Shown here in pieces: positions 50,492 through 59,824 of a stretch of DNA of 64,000 nucleotides. The notes below the pieces were generated by a model. It worked only from the letters and a program-made list of their open reading frames with translations. It was not told where the DNA came from and ran no database searches. This DNA is from Robertmurraya dakarensis (GTDB taxonomy: Bacteria; Bacillota; Bacilli; Bacillales; Cytobacillaceae), in NCBI RefSeq assembly GCF_900156875.1, contig NZ_LT707409.1, positions 117,700 to 181,699 on the forward strand. Reading direction: 5' to 3'. The translations under genes were made by a program, and so were the position numbers. Position 1 is the first letter of the stretch; each line of letters starts with the position of its first letter.

Positions 50492-53080
50492 TTATATATT
50501 TTCCTGTTTCAAGCTCTCGATAATGTTTTCATTTTTTATTTTTGAAATTGAATACAGCATCGCAGATCCGACGATCATAAAAATCACGATAATCACGAAT
50601 AGGATGCTCATCCACGGAGGATTGAATCCATATTCGAAAGTATAACCAATTGATTGATGAATAGCCAACATAACGAGCATACTGATGGGCAGTCCGTAAA
50701 CTAGAGCCTTTACCCCATAAAAGATACTTTCATAGTGAATCATTTTATTAAAACCTTTCGGAGTCATGCCAACGGATCTCAGCATCGCGAATTCGCGTTT
50801 TCTTAGTGTAATGCTTGTAGAGATGGTATTAAAGATATTAGCGATTGAGATCAAGGAAATCAGCGTGATGAACCCATAGGTAAAGACGGACATGAGTAAA
50901 ATCATCTGTTCCTCTTGTTGTCTCTGCTGAAAAACATTGTAAATATGAATGTTTGTCTCTTTTCGGTCTTCGATCGCTGTTTGCGTGGCCATTGGGTCTG
51001 TACTATTTAGATAAACAAAGGTGGTAACTTCTTCTTGATCAATCCCCAGTTGGTCTATTGTTGCCTCTGGAACAATTAAGGTAAGACCTCCAAGCGAAGC
51101 AGTCTGGATGCCCACTGGAACTTTGCCGGTCAATGCGCCGATTTTAACGCTGCTCTCAAATTCCCGTTCAGGTTCTTCAGTCTCCATATCCTCGTGAAAT
51201 CTAGTAAATAAGTCAATCCTTTCCCCAATTTCTGACTCAATCGATTTCGATTCAATAAATTTTCCAGATGCATAATCTTGATAAGAGATTTGGTCAATGA
51301 CAATTGCGGATGGCGTGTCTTGATTTGTAAAATGATCAGCATCCACGCCAATTTGTTCGGCATAAGCGTTAAAACTCTTTTGATCCAAGGCATGCAGACT
51401 CACAAAGTAAGGGTATTTTCCATCCTCAAGAGCAAAATTGTTCTCTTCTATTTGAGTTTTCAATTGAGAGGGCAGTTGATCCGAGCCAATAAGTGCCTCA
51501 AATTGTACTTCCTCAATGATGGTGGAATCCGAGACATGATCAACCTTCGTAAACTCTGCTAGTTCTTCCCGGTCTAAAGAGCTGCTGGAAATTTGAATAT
51601 CAAACTGAAGATCATTTTGCGACAACTCTAGTGATTTTTTCAGATTTTCGGTAAAATAGCTGACCGATAAAAAGAGGATAATGCTAATCACGAGTGAAAA
51701 CACGGTTGCCAAGTATCTTTTTTTATTTCTTTTGACGTTTTTCAGTCCAATTTCGGCTTCCATTCCAAATATTTTCCGGACTAGCTTCGATGTTTTCACG
51801 GTTTTCCCTGACAATTTAATATCATGTGTTTGGCGAATTGCGTCAATGGCTGACACTTTTGATGCTTTTTGCGCAGGGATATAGGTTGAAATAAAAATTG
51901 TCAGGATCGAGATTCCGCATGCAGCAAGAATGGAGGATGGTGTGACAACCAGTTCTAGATTTTCAGAAACCCCTAATGCTCCTTGTAAGTATTTATTGAT
52001 AAAAGCAAAGGTGATTCCAATCCCGGCAAGGCCGGCAAGGATTCCAATCGGGATACTGATTGATCCAATCACAGCTCCTTCAAAAAAGACGGAATTCCGT
52101 TTTTGCTTTTTCGTTGCGCCAACACTCGAAAGCATGCCTAAATGTCTGGCACGTTCGGATACACTAATCGCAAACGCATTATAAATCAATGCAACGGAGC
52201 CGATAATAATGATCCCCATGATGATGCCAGTTAAAGAATAGAGGGTGGTGCGCAATTGATCATTTTTCGTTACACCATAATATCGAAGCAAATCAGAATT
52301 AAAATTAATTTTTTCAATCCCATGGGTGGATGCGAGATTTTCTGCATGCTCATAAAGGGAACCTTTCACTTTCGGTAACACGACAAAAGCGTCAACTGTA
52401 TCATCTTCGCTTAATGACTTTTCATCCACGTAACCAATGACGGTGTAACCAGGAGACCAGGTCAGTTCCCATGAAGGGCGTTTTATCTTCCCAACGATTG
52501 TTACGGTTTTAGTCTCTTTGATTTGCAGTTCTTCGTTGATATTATTCTCAACCCGCAGGAGAGAGTTACTCTGCGTTAGCTTCGTTCCGTCCTTTTTGTT
52601 CAAACGGTCACCAAGGTCAACCGTTAGTTGATCCCCGATTTTAAAATTTACCTTCGCATTGCTTACAATCGTCTCAGAAATCACAATTTCATCTTCTTTT
52701 TGAGGAAGTCTTCCTTGAATGACTTCAATCGGGAAGTGTTCCATGCCGACGCTGTTATAGTTTTTAAAAAATAAATACGGTTTATATTCATTGGCGGATT
52801 CTTCTAAGTTAGCATAAGCTTCGCTAGAGAGAATCAGCGTTTTTGTTTCGCTGTCCTGTGCAATTGTCTCAATTTGATCAGCTGTGACATCTTTATACTG
52901 AACATGCCATTCTCCATTGGTGTTAATATCCTGCCGAATCATTAAGTCTAGAAAAGAGACACCAAGTGTGGAAACGGCGGTTATCATCGCTACCGAAATG
53001 ATGACGCCGATGATCGTCACAAGCGATCGGCGTTTATTCTCTTTTAAATGCCTTAATGTGACCTTATTGATAATATTCAT
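50492..53080 (-). CDS. ABC transporter permease with two FtsX/MacB modules
   Basis: 862 aa. TM1 at about 18-38, a large extracellular domain (about 40-275), three segments (about 280-400), a second TM near 450, another extracellular domain (about 480-735) and three final segments. This doubled MacB_PCD/FtsX layout with eight segments is typical of exporters or mechanotransmission complexes for peptides, lipoproteins or antibiotics. It is translationally coupled (ATGA) to its ATPase, and the operon follows a two-component system on the same strand, as in peptide-antibiotic detoxification modules. Substrate unknown. Confidence 0.88.
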   Translation of the reverse strand: MNIINKVTLRHLKENKRRSLVTIIGVIISVAMITAVSTLGVSFLDLMIRQDINTNGEWHVQYKDVTADQIETIAQDSETKTLILSSEAYANLEESANEYKPYLFFKNYNSVGMEHFPIEVIQGRLPQKEDEIVISETIVSNAKVNFKIGDQLTVDLGDRLNKKDGTKLTQSNSLLRVENNINEELQIKETKTVTIVGKIKRPSWELTWSPGYTVIGYVDEKSLSEDDTVDAFVVLPKVKGSLYEHAENLASTHGIEKINFNSDLLRYYGVTKNDQLRTTLYSLTGIIMGIIIIGSVALIYNAFAISVSERARHLGMLSSVGATKKQKRNSVFFEGAVIGSISIPIGILAGLAGIGITFAFINKYLQGALGVSENLELVVTPSSILAACGISILTIFISTYIPAQKASKVSAIDAIRQTHDIKLSGKTVKTSKLVRKIFGMEAEIGLKNVKRNKKRYLATVFSLVISIILFLSVSYFTENLKKSLELSQNDLQFDIQISSSSLDREELAEFTKVDHVSDSTIIEEVQFEALIGSDQLPSQLKTQIEENNFALEDGKYPYFVSLHALDQKSFNAYAEQIGVDADHFTNQDTPSAIVIDQISYQDYASGKFIESKSIESEIGERIDLFTRFHEDMETEEPEREFESSVKIGALTGKVPVGIQTASLGGLTLIVPEATIDQLGIDQEEVTTFVYLNSTDPMATQTAIEDRKETNIHIYNVFQQRQQEEQMILLMSVFTYGFITLISLISIANIFNTISTSITLRKREFAMLRSVGMTPKGFNKMIHYESIFYGVKALVYGLPISMLVMLAIHQSIGYTFEYGFNPPWMSILFVIIVIFMIVGSAMLYSISKIKNENIIESLKQENI

Positions 53081-53760
53081 GGACGAATCACCTCATCCTT
53101 GGCGACCTTGCCATCCTCAATGGAAATGACCCGATCTGCTTGAAGGGCGATGCGTTCATCGTGGGTGATGACAATCAATGTTTGATTGTAGGTTTTGTTA
53201 AACATTTTGAGCAGTTCCATGATTTCCTTGCTGTTCTTACTATCAAGGTTTCCGGTCGGTTCGTCGGCAAGCATAATCGCGGGATTGCTGATTAGTGCCC
53301 GTCCGATCGATACACGTTGCTGCTGGCCGCCTGAAAGCTGGTTTGGCAAATAGGAAAGCCGGTTGCTCAAACCTAAAACGTCCACAACCTTTTTAAATTG
53401 GTTAGGATCTACTTTTTGCTCATCTAAAAGCATTGGCAGCGTAATATTTTCTTCAACCGTTAAGATGGGGATTAGATTATAAAATTGATAAATCAAGCCA
53501 ATTTGTCTTCGTCGAAAAATCGCCAGTTGTGTTTCATTTAAGTCATAGATATCAGTTTGATCAATGAGGACCTTTCCATTTGTAGGCCTATCGACTCCGC
53601 CCAGTAAATGGAGCAGTGTTGACTTTCCAGAGCCAGATGGCCCGATGATGCAGACAAAATCACCTTTTTTTACTGAAAAAGAAACATCATCCAGTGCTTT
53701 AACAGCTGTTTCGCCTTTGCCATAGACTTTTGACAGATTCTTAACTTCTAATATATTCAT
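53077..53760 (-). CDS. ABC transporter ATP-binding protein (MacB/LolD type)
   Basis: 227 aa. Walker [10 protein letters not shown] (about 38-46), Q-loop IYQFYNLIP, signature LSGGQQQR (about 142-149), Walker [16 protein letters not shown] and the H-loop ITHD are all intact. It powers the FtsX-type permease encoded next (4-base overlap). ATG 53760 is preferred over 53784 because ACGGAGG lies seven bases upstream. The response-regulator box upstream suggests induction by the adjacent two-component system. Confidence 0.93.
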   Translation of the reverse strand: MNILEVKNLSKVYGKGETAVKALDDVSFSVKKGDFVCIIGPSGSGKSTLLHLLGGVDRPTNGKVLIDQTDIYDLNETQLAIFRRRQIGLIYQFYNLIPILTVEENITLPMLLDEQKVDPNQFKKVVDVLGLSNRLSYLPNQLSGGQQQRVSIGRALISNPAIMLADEPTGNLDSKNSKEIMELLKMFNKTYNQTLIVITHDERIALQADRVISIEDGKVAKDEVIRP

Positions 53761-53810
53761 GAAAAAACCTCCGTAATTTCTCATCTTGAGGTCAGTATAA
53801 CTAGTTAGTA

Positions 53811-53855
53811 TGACTTTAAAGTGACTCTAAAGTGACAAATTATTCACTTTAGAGG
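53811..53855 (-). promoter_or_regulatory. 11-nt direct repeats, probable response-regulator binding site
   Basis: TGACTTTAAAG (53811-53821) and TGACTCTAAAG (53822-53832) are adjacent 11-mers followed by TGAC; an inverted TTCACTTTAGAG lies beyond. On the minus strand they precede TATACT, a -10 for the ABC operon. Tandem 11-mers are typical for OmpR-family regulators. Confidence 0.6.
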
Positions 53856-53885
53856 GGAGGCGGGGGAACAAGAGCAAAAGTACAT

Positions 53886-53923
53886 AAAAATAAGCAGGGA
53901 TTGATCACTCAAATCACCTGCTT
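53886..53923 (-). terminator. terminator of the two-component operon
   Basis: On the minus strand AAGCAGG pairs with CCTGCTT and is followed by ATTTTTA; the hairpin includes the end of the kinase gene. Confidence 0.6.
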
Positions 53924-54925
53924 ATAAAATTTAATATGAAATGTTGTCCCAACACCCGGTAGACTTTGCACTTCAATATCGCCTTGCTGACTAGTGATAA
54001 TACTGTGCGCCATCGCAAGTCCAATCCCGACACTGTCATCGCTCGCATTTTTTCCTTTGTAAAACCGTTTGAAAATATAAGGAAGATCCTCCTTTGCAAT
54101 TCCTTTCCCATTATCAGAAATAGTGATTTCTGTGAATAGAGCATTCTCAGAAAACTGAATCTTAATTTCGCCGCCTTCTTCAGAGTGTTCAACACAATTT
54201 TTAATGATATTAATAAGTGCTTCTGAGGTCCATTTGATGTCACCTAAAAACTCAGCACTCTCATCGCCTTTGATGCTCAAATTTTGCATTTTAATATCCA
54301 TCGGAACCAATAGTGGTTGTACTGCAGTTTGCACGAGGTGCTCCACCACGACTTTTTCTTTTTTAAAAGAGATTGTTCCTGCATCGATTTTCGAAAGCTT
54401 TAATAAGGAAGAAACAAGCCATTCCATGCGGTCCAGTTGTACTCGAAGATTTCGGGTAAATTCGGTTCGTTTTTCATCATTTAAATTTTTTTCACTTAAT
54501 AAATCCGCCATGACCATCATGGATGTGAGGGGGGTTTTTAATTGGTGTGAGATGTCTGATATCACATTGGTCAGTTTTGCTTTATCTTCGTGCAAGACGG
54601 CTCCTTGCTCAGAAAGCATTTTTGTTACTTTATAAATCTGACTTTTAAGAATGCTCAACTCGCCTTCATAGTTATCACGGACGTCCAAATGGAAGTCGCC
54701 ATTGCTAATTTGCTGTAAATATCCTGAGAGTTTCTCCATTTCACGGTAACGCCATTTAGTGAAAATAAGCATGGTGCTGATAAGCAAGATCGAAATTCCT
54801 AGCACAAAACCGGCAGCAAGCATGGAAAGAAAAAGGGCTGTCAATGTAATTCCGATCCCGCTAATCAGTAAAAGAATGGTTAAGAGGATTTGGATTTCTC
54901 GATTGCGAAGCAACTCACTCACCAA
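53909..54925 (-). CDS. sensor histidine kinase, intramembrane-sensing-like
   Basis: 338 aa. Two adjacent membrane helices (about 10-33 and 35-57) with almost no loop between them, a HAMP-like linker, an H-box SHQLKTPLTS (phosphoacceptor His about 130), N-box NIIKNCVEHS and G boxes DNGKGI and GIGLAMAH. The absence of an extracellular domain matches kinases that sense through a partner ABC transporter, like BceS. It overlaps the response-regulator gene by 11 bases. Confidence 0.9.
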   Translation of the reverse strand: MVSELLRNREIQILLTILLLISGIGITLTALFLSMLAAGFVLGISILLISTMLIFTKWRYREMEKLSGYLQQISNGDFHLDVRDNYEGELSILKSQIYKVTKMLSEQGAVLHEDKAKLTNVISDISHQLKTPLTSMMVMADLLSEKNLNDEKRTEFTRNLRVQLDRMEWLVSSLLKLSKIDAGTISFKKEKVVVEHLVQTAVQPLLVPMDIKMQNLSIKGDESAEFLGDIKWTSEALINIIKNCVEHSEEGGEIKIQFSENALFTEITISDNGKGIAKEDLPYIFKRFYKGKNASDDSVGIGLAMAHSIITSQQGDIEVQSLPGVGTTFHIKFYKQVI

Positions 54926-55598
54926 CCTTGTAACCCATGCCTCGAATCGTCTTGATCAGCGTTGGGTTTTGCGGGTTATCTTCTAACTTTTCACGCAATC
55001 TCTTAATATAGACGGTTAAAGTGTTGTCGTTGACAAAATCACCGCCGACATCCCAAATTCGATCGAGCAGCTGAGCTCTTGTAAGAACCTGTCCGATGTG
55101 ATTGGCGAAAATGAGGAAAAGCCGATATTCTAGGGCAGTCAAAAAGATTTCCTGGCCATTTTTATATACTTTTCCATCTAATATATTAATTTGTATATTG
55201 TCGATTTCGATGATGTTTTTTGGCTGGGTTTGGCGAGTGTATCGGCGGTGTACGGATTTTATTCTTGAAACAAGTTCACGGATCCGGAAGGGTTTTGTAA
55301 TATAATCATCTGCCCCCATATCAAGACCCATGACGACATTCACTTCATCATCATAAGCGGTTAAAAAGATAACGGGGATATCGCGGCGTCTTTTCACAAG
55401 CTCACATAAGTCGTAACCGCTTCCGTCAGGTAAGTTAAGGTCAAATAAACATAAATCGATTTCGTCGATTTTTTGATGTATAACTTCTGTTGCGGAAGCT
55501 GCATTTTGACAAAGCAGTGGTACATAATCCTCTTGTTTTAAGGAATACTCAAGTCCAGACGCGATGGTTCGGTCATCTTCTACCAATAAAATTTTCAT
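54915..55598 (-). CDS. OmpR-family response regulator
   Basis: 227 aa. The receiver domain has LVEDD, the phosphoacceptor Asp in LFDLNLPDGSG (about 52), the Thr in FLTAYD and the Lys in TKPFRIREL (about 101). The C-terminal winged helix (about 130-225, YIKRLREKLEDN, IRGMGYKV) binds DNA. ATG 55598 is favoured by AGGATG upstream, three codons inside the longest frame. It probably activates the ABC exporter genes through the tandem repeats at 53811. Confidence 0.93.
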   Translation of the reverse strand: MKILLVEDDRTIASGLEYSLKQEDYVPLLCQNAASATEVIHQKIDEIDLCLFDLNLPDGSGYDLCELVKRRRDIPVIFLTAYDDEVNVVMGLDMGADDYITKPFRIRELVSRIKSVHRRYTRQTQPKNIIEIDNIQINILDGKVYKNGQEIFLTALEYRLFLIFANHIGQVLTRAQLLDRIWDVGGDFVNDNTLTVYIKRLREKLEDNPQNPTLIKTIRGMGYKVGE

Positions 55599-55799
55599 AC
55601 TGTTCATCCTAACATTTAGGCTTTTTCTTATATCTTATTGGAAGAGTGAACTGTCGTCAAAAATTAGGATAGTAAGCAGATTTTTTATAAAAATCAACCT
55701 AGTACTCAGTCTCTCATTTAAATGTGACAGTATTTTGACGCTTTTCAAAGAATGATTGATCGGGATTGAAAGTTGTTGGTTGTTTTTGAGTGTTTGTGA

Positions 55800-55860
55800 T
55801 TGACATCGGCAGTTTTAAAAAGTAAAATAACATTGCAAATATCATTTGAAAGCGTTTTAA
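55800..55860 (+). promoter_or_regulatory. promoter and cre-like roadblock site of the fructose operon
   Basis: TTGACA (55800-55805), 17 bp, TAAAAT (55823-55828). TGAAAGCGTTTTAA (55847-55860) differs from the cre consensus only near its 3' end and lies about 12-25 bases after the start, a repressing position for CcpA. Confidence 0.7.
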
Positions 55861-55872
55861 GGAGGGGATCGG

Positions 55873-56622
55873 GTGCTAGAGCCAGAACGCCATCAGTTGA
55901 TTTTATCGGCATTGAAGACTAAAAATACGGTCAAGCTTCAAGAGCTTGTTGAGTTGACAAATACGTCAGAGTCCACGATTCGTCGAGACTTAACGCAGCT
56001 AGAGCAAAGAAATCTTCTTAAAAGAGTTCACGGCGGAGCGGCAAGACTGCAAGGGAAGCTCCAAGAACCTACGATGTCAGAGAAATCATCCAAAAACCTT
56101 CATGCTAAACAGCTAGTTGCCAAATATGCGGCGAGTTTGGTTGAAGAGGGTGACAGCATTTATTTGGATGCTGGTTCAACCGTTTTCGAAATGATCCCAT
56201 ACCTCCCAAAACAAATTGTCGTTGTGACGAATGGACTTATGCATACAAACGAATTGCTTGAAAAAAATATTAATACCTGTTTGATAGGCGGATTGATAAA
56301 GCCGACAACAAAGGCAATGGTAGGCCGCGGGGCAGTGGAGAGCCTGGAAAAGTACCGTTTTGATAAATGCTTTTTGGGCGTAAACGGGATTCATCCTCAG
56401 TTTGGCTTTACCACACCTGATCAAGAGGAAGCGCTCATTAAACAAATTGCTTTGTCTTTATCAAGGGAAACCTTTGTACTGGCGGATCAATCGAAGTTCT
56501 CAGAAATTGCTTTTGCAAAGGTTGCGGAATTGAATGAAGCAACCATTATCACAGATGAGATAAGTAGTGAAACAAAAAAACTTTTCACAAGTAAAACAAA
56601 TATTAAGGTTGTGACAGCATGA
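55873..56622 (+). CDS. fruR: DeoR-family repressor of the fructose operon
   Basis: 249 aa. The N-terminal DeoR HTH (RHQLILSALKTKNTVKLQELVELTNTSESTIRRDLTQLEQRNLLKRVHGGA, about 5-55) precedes a sugar-phosphate-sensing DeoRC domain (GDSIYLDAGSTVFEMI, about 95-110; FLGVNGI). Its effector is expected to be fructose-1-phosphate. GTG 55873 follows AAGGAGGGGATC. Its stop overlaps the fruK start by ATGA, so it is the first gene of the operon. Confidence 0.9.
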   Translation: MLEPERHQLILSALKTKNTVKLQELVELTNTSESTIRRDLTQLEQRNLLKRVHGGAARLQGKLQEPTMSEKSSKNLHAKQLVAKYAASLVEEGDSIYLDAGSTVFEMIPYLPKQIVVVTNGLMHTNELLEKNINTCLIGGLIKPTTKAMVGRGAVESLEKYRFDKCFLGVNGIHPQFGFTTPDQEEALIKQIALSLSRETFVLADQSKFSEIAFAKVAELNEATIITDEISSETKKLFTSKTNIKVVTA

Positions 56623-57530
56623 TTTACACATTAACGTTGAACCCATCTCTTGATTATATCGTTGAAGTGGACAACGTAGCATTAGGACAACTTAACCGAA
56701 CAAAATCTGAAGCAAAGTTTCCGGGAGGCAAAGGAATCAATGTCTCTCAAGTACTAAAAAAATTTGATGTCAACAGTACGGCACTGGGCTTTCTAGGCGG
56801 TTTTACCGGTGCATTCATTGAAGATTATTTAAAATCCATTCATGTCGAAACGGATTTTGTCCATATAAAAGGCGATACACGCATTAATATCAAACTTCGA
56901 TCTGAGGAAGAGACAGAAATAAACGCAAAAGGACCTAACATCACTTCTGATGATTTGGATCAGTTGAAAGATAAAGTTAAGAAGCTGACGAAAGAAGATG
57001 TACTAATCCTTGCGGGGAGCATTCCATCCTCCATGCCTGAAAACATGTATGAAGAGTTAGTCCAAATATGTGCAGGCAACGGTACTAAATTCGTGGTCGA
57101 TGCAGAAGGGGACCTATTAAAAAGGATTCTTCCATTGAACCCATTCTTGATCAAACCGAATCATCATGAGCTCGGGGAATTATTCCAGACTAGGATTGAG
57201 ACGGTTGAGGACACGATTCCATATGGAAAAGAGCTTGTGAAAAACGGTGTTCAAAATGTGATCGTCTCACTTGCTGATAAAGGTGCGGTATTTTTTAATA
57301 AAGACTTCACTCTAGTGTCAAATGTTCCAAAAGGGGAAATGAAGAGTTCAGTTGGAGCAGGAGATTCAATGGTTGCCGGGTTCATGGCAACTTTAGAAAA
57401 AACAGGAAATGTAGAAGAAGCATTCAAATATAGTGTGGCAGCAGGGAGTGCTACGGCGTTTTCACTAGGGTTATGTACCCTCGAAAAAGTAGAGCAATTG
57501 CTGCACGGAGTAAGGATAGAAAAGCGATAG
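56619..57530 (+). CDS. fruK: 1-phosphofructokinase
   Basis: A 303-aa PfkB-family kinase converting fructose-1-phosphate to fructose-1,6-bisphosphate. PGGKGINVSQVLKKF (about 36-50) is the substrate signature, and GAGDSMVAGF (about 247-256) the second PfkB signature with the catalytic Asp. It is translationally coupled to fruR and followed 15 bases later by the fructose PTS transporter gene. Confidence 0.93.
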   Translation: MIYTLTLNPSLDYIVEVDNVALGQLNRTKSEAKFPGGKGINVSQVLKKFDVNSTALGFLGGFTGAFIEDYLKSIHVETDFVHIKGDTRINIKLRSEEETEINAKGPNITSDDLDQLKDKVKKLTKEDVLILAGSIPSSMPENMYEELVQICAGNGTKFVVDAEGDLLKRILPLNPFLIKPNHHELGELFQTRIETVEDTIPYGKELVKNGVQNVIVSLADKGAVFFNKDFTLVSNVPKGEMKSSVGAGDSMVAGFMATLEKTGNVEEAFKYSVAAGSATAFSLGLCTLEKVEQLLHGVRIEKR

Positions 57531-57545
57531 GCGAGGAGAATGACG

Positions 57546-59411
57546 ATGAAAATTACAAAACTACTCACAAAAGACACAATTCGTTTATCCATAAAAGGAC
57601 AAAAAAAGCTTGATGCGATTGAAGATCTGGTAGACGTATTAGATTCAGCTGGTATTTTATCAGATCGTCATGAGTTTAAAGAAGCGATTTTAAAAAGAGA
57701 AGAGTCAAGCACGACCGGAATTGGCGAAGGGATTGCGATTCCTCATGCAAAAACAACTGCAGTAAAAAAACCTGCGATTGCTTTTGGCCGTTCTGTGGCT
57801 GGAGTTGATTATGAATCATTAGATGGCCAGCCTGCGCATCTCTTCTTCATGATTGCTGCACCAGAAGGAGCCAATAACACGCATTTAGAGGCTTTATCAA
57901 GATTGTCGTCGATTCTAATGAATGAAGAAGCGAGAAAACAGTTATTAGAGGCGAAAACTGAACAAGATATTTTAAACATTATCGACAGTTATGATGAAGA
58001 AGATGAAGCAGAAGATGAGTCGATGGAAGGCAAGAAGAATTTCATCATTGCGGTAACGGCTTGTCCGACCGGCATTGCACACACATATATGGCAGCAGAT
58101 TCATTAAAGGCAAAAGCAGCGGAAATGGGTGTGGACATTAAAGTTGAAACAAATGGGTCAAGCGGTGCGAAAAACGTTCTAACACAGCAGGAAATTGAAG
58201 AAGCTGTCGCGGTTATTGTGGCGGCCGATACGAAAGTGGAAATGAACCGTTTTAATGGAAAACATGTGATTGAGACAGCTGTTGCAGACGGAATCCGAAA
58301 GCCCCAAGCGTTAATTGAAAAAGCATTGAAGCAAGATGCACCAATCTACAAAGGGAATGAAAGTTCGGAAAAAGAATCGACTGAAAAAAGAAGCGTTGGA
58401 GCTGCTATTTACAAGCACTTAATGAACGGGGTATCCAACATGCTGCCGTTCGTGGTCGGCGGAGGAATTTTAATTGCCATTAGCTTTATGTTTGGAATTA
58501 ATGCTTCTGATCCGAACGATCCGTCCTATAATGCTTTCGCTGCAGCGCTTAATACGATTGGCGGCGGGAATGCATTTGGTTTAATGATACCTGTTCTAGC
58601 AGGATTTATTGCAATGAGTATTGCTGATCGGCCAGGTTTTGCTCCGGGGATGGTCGGTGGTTTATTAGCGGCAACTGGGGGAGCAGGCTTCCTTGGCGGA
58701 CTTGTTGCCGGTTTCCTAGCGGGTTACTTAGTCGTTGGTTTGAAAAAAGCATTTATGGGGCTTCCGGCTTCATTAGAAGGCATCAAAACGATCTTAATTT
58801 ATCCTTTACTCGGAATTGCTTTTACTGGTCTGATTATGCTGTATGTAGTTAACGGCCCGGTCGGTGCTTTAAATACAGGAATTTCAGAATGGCTATCTGG
58901 ATTAGGTACAGGAAATGCAGTATTATTGGGAATTGTTTTAGGATTAATGATGTCATTTGACATGGGTGGTCCGATCAATAAAGCAGCATATGTATTCGGA
59001 ACAGGGCTGTTGGCAAACGGTGTGTACGAGCCGATGGCAGCGATCATGGCAGCAGGGATGGTGCCGCCGCTTGGAATCGCGATCGCAACAACGATTTTTA
59101 GAAGAAAATTCAATAAGCAGGATCGTGAAGCAGGTAAAGTCAATTATATTATGGGATTATCTTTTATTACGGAAGGTGCCATTCCATTTGCAGCGGCAGA
59201 TCCAATCAGGGTAATTCCGTCTGTGATGGCTGGTTCTGCAGTGGCAGGAGGACTCTCGATGTTATTCGGTATCAGTCTTCGTGCACCGCATGGCGGGGTG
59301 TTTGTTATGCCGCTTGTTGATGGCAACTGGCTGCTATACTTGCTGGCAGTGGTAATTGGTGCCGTTGTATCAGCATTGTTATTAGGGATTTTGAAAAAAC
59401 CAGTACAGTAA
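57546..59411 (+). CDS. fruA: fructose PTS enzyme IIABC
   Basis: 621 aa. EIIA domain at about 1-150 with phospho-His in GIAIPHAKTT (about 63-72); EIIB at about 165-265 with phospho-Cys in TACPTGIAHTYM (about 171-182); EIIC at about 285-620 with eight or more membrane segments. It imports fructose as fructose-1-phosphate. ATG 57546 is preferred to 57540, which would put GAGGAG too close. It is followed by a terminator-like hairpin that may reduce expression of the HPr gene. Confidence 0.93.
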   Translation: MKITKLLTKDTIRLSIKGQKKLDAIEDLVDVLDSAGILSDRHEFKEAILKREESSTTGIGEGIAIPHAKTTAVKKPAIAFGRSVAGVDYESLDGQPAHLFFMIAAPEGANNTHLEALSRLSSILMNEEARKQLLEAKTEQDILNIIDSYDEEDEAEDESMEGKKNFIIAVTACPTGIAHTYMAADSLKAKAAEMGVDIKVETNGSSGAKNVLTQQEIEEAVAVIVAADTKVEMNRFNGKHVIETAVADGIRKPQALIEKALKQDAPIYKGNESSEKESTEKRSVGAAIYKHLMNGVSNMLPFVVGGGILIAISFMFGINASDPNDPSYNAFAAALNTIGGGNAFGLMIPVLAGFIAMSIADRPGFAPGMVGGLLAATGGAGFLGGLVAGFLAGYLVVGLKKAFMGLPASLEGIKTILIYPLLGIAFTGLIMLYVVNGPVGALNTGISEWLSGLGTGNAVLLGIVLGLMMSFDMGGPINKAAYVFGTGLLANGVYEPMAAIMAAGMVPPLGIAIATTIFRRKFNKQDREAGKVNYIMGLSFITEGAIPFAAADPIRVIPSVMAGSAVAGGLSMLFGISLRAPHGGVFVMPLVDGNWLLYLLAVVIGAVVSALLLGILKKPVQ

Positions 59412-59422
59412 CTTTAAGAAAT

Positions 59423-59460
59423 GAAGCAAGGAAACCCTTTTTCCTTCCTTGCTTTGTTTT
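59423..59460 (+). terminator. intra-operon terminator between fruA and the HPr gene
   Basis: AAGCAAGGAA pairs with TTCCTTGCTT, followed by TGTTTT. Partial read-through would link the fructose genes to HPr and enzyme I. Confidence 0.7.
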
Positions 59461-59486
59461 ACATACAGTAACAGGAGGAATTACAA

Positions 59487-59753
59487 ATGGTAGAAAAAAT
59501 GTACACAATTACGAGTGAGGCTGGATTACATGCGCGTCCATGTACAGCATTGGTAAGTGCGGTTACACCGCTTAAATCGGAAGTCGCGCTTGAATATAAT
59601 GGGAAACAAGTAAACTTAAAATCGATTATGGGTGTGATGTCCCTTGGAGTTTCTAAAGGGGCGACTGTAAAAGTGATCGCAACAGGCGATGACGAAGAAC
59701 AAGTAATATCAAAGATTGATGAGGTTATGATAAAAGAAGAACTTGCAGTGTAA
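59487..59753 (+). CDS. ptsH: phosphocarrier protein HPr
   Basis: 88 aa. GLHARP (His about 15) is phosphorylated by enzyme I and LKSIMGVMSLG carries the regulatory Ser (about 46) used by HPr kinase in CcpA-dependent catabolite control. A Cys follows the active site (HARPC). ATG 59487 follows AGGAGG. HPr is usually encoded with ptsG or ptsI; here it sits in the fructose locus. Confidence 0.93.
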   Translation: MVEKMYTITSEAGLHARPCTALVSAVTPLKSEVALEYNGKQVNLKSIMGVMSLGVSKGATVKVIATGDDEEQVISKIDEVMIKEELAV

Positions 59754-59769
59754 GCGATAGATTTGGAGA

Positions 59770-59797
59770 AGATGGCGTTCTGCCATTTTTTCCTTTT
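59770..59797 (+). terminator. short hairpin between HPr and enzyme I genes
   Basis: GATGGC-gttct-GCCATTTTTTCC; a weak terminator or processing site. Confidence 0.55.
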
Positions 59798-59824
59798 TAG
59801 GACTAGTACTAGGGGGTAAGAGTT

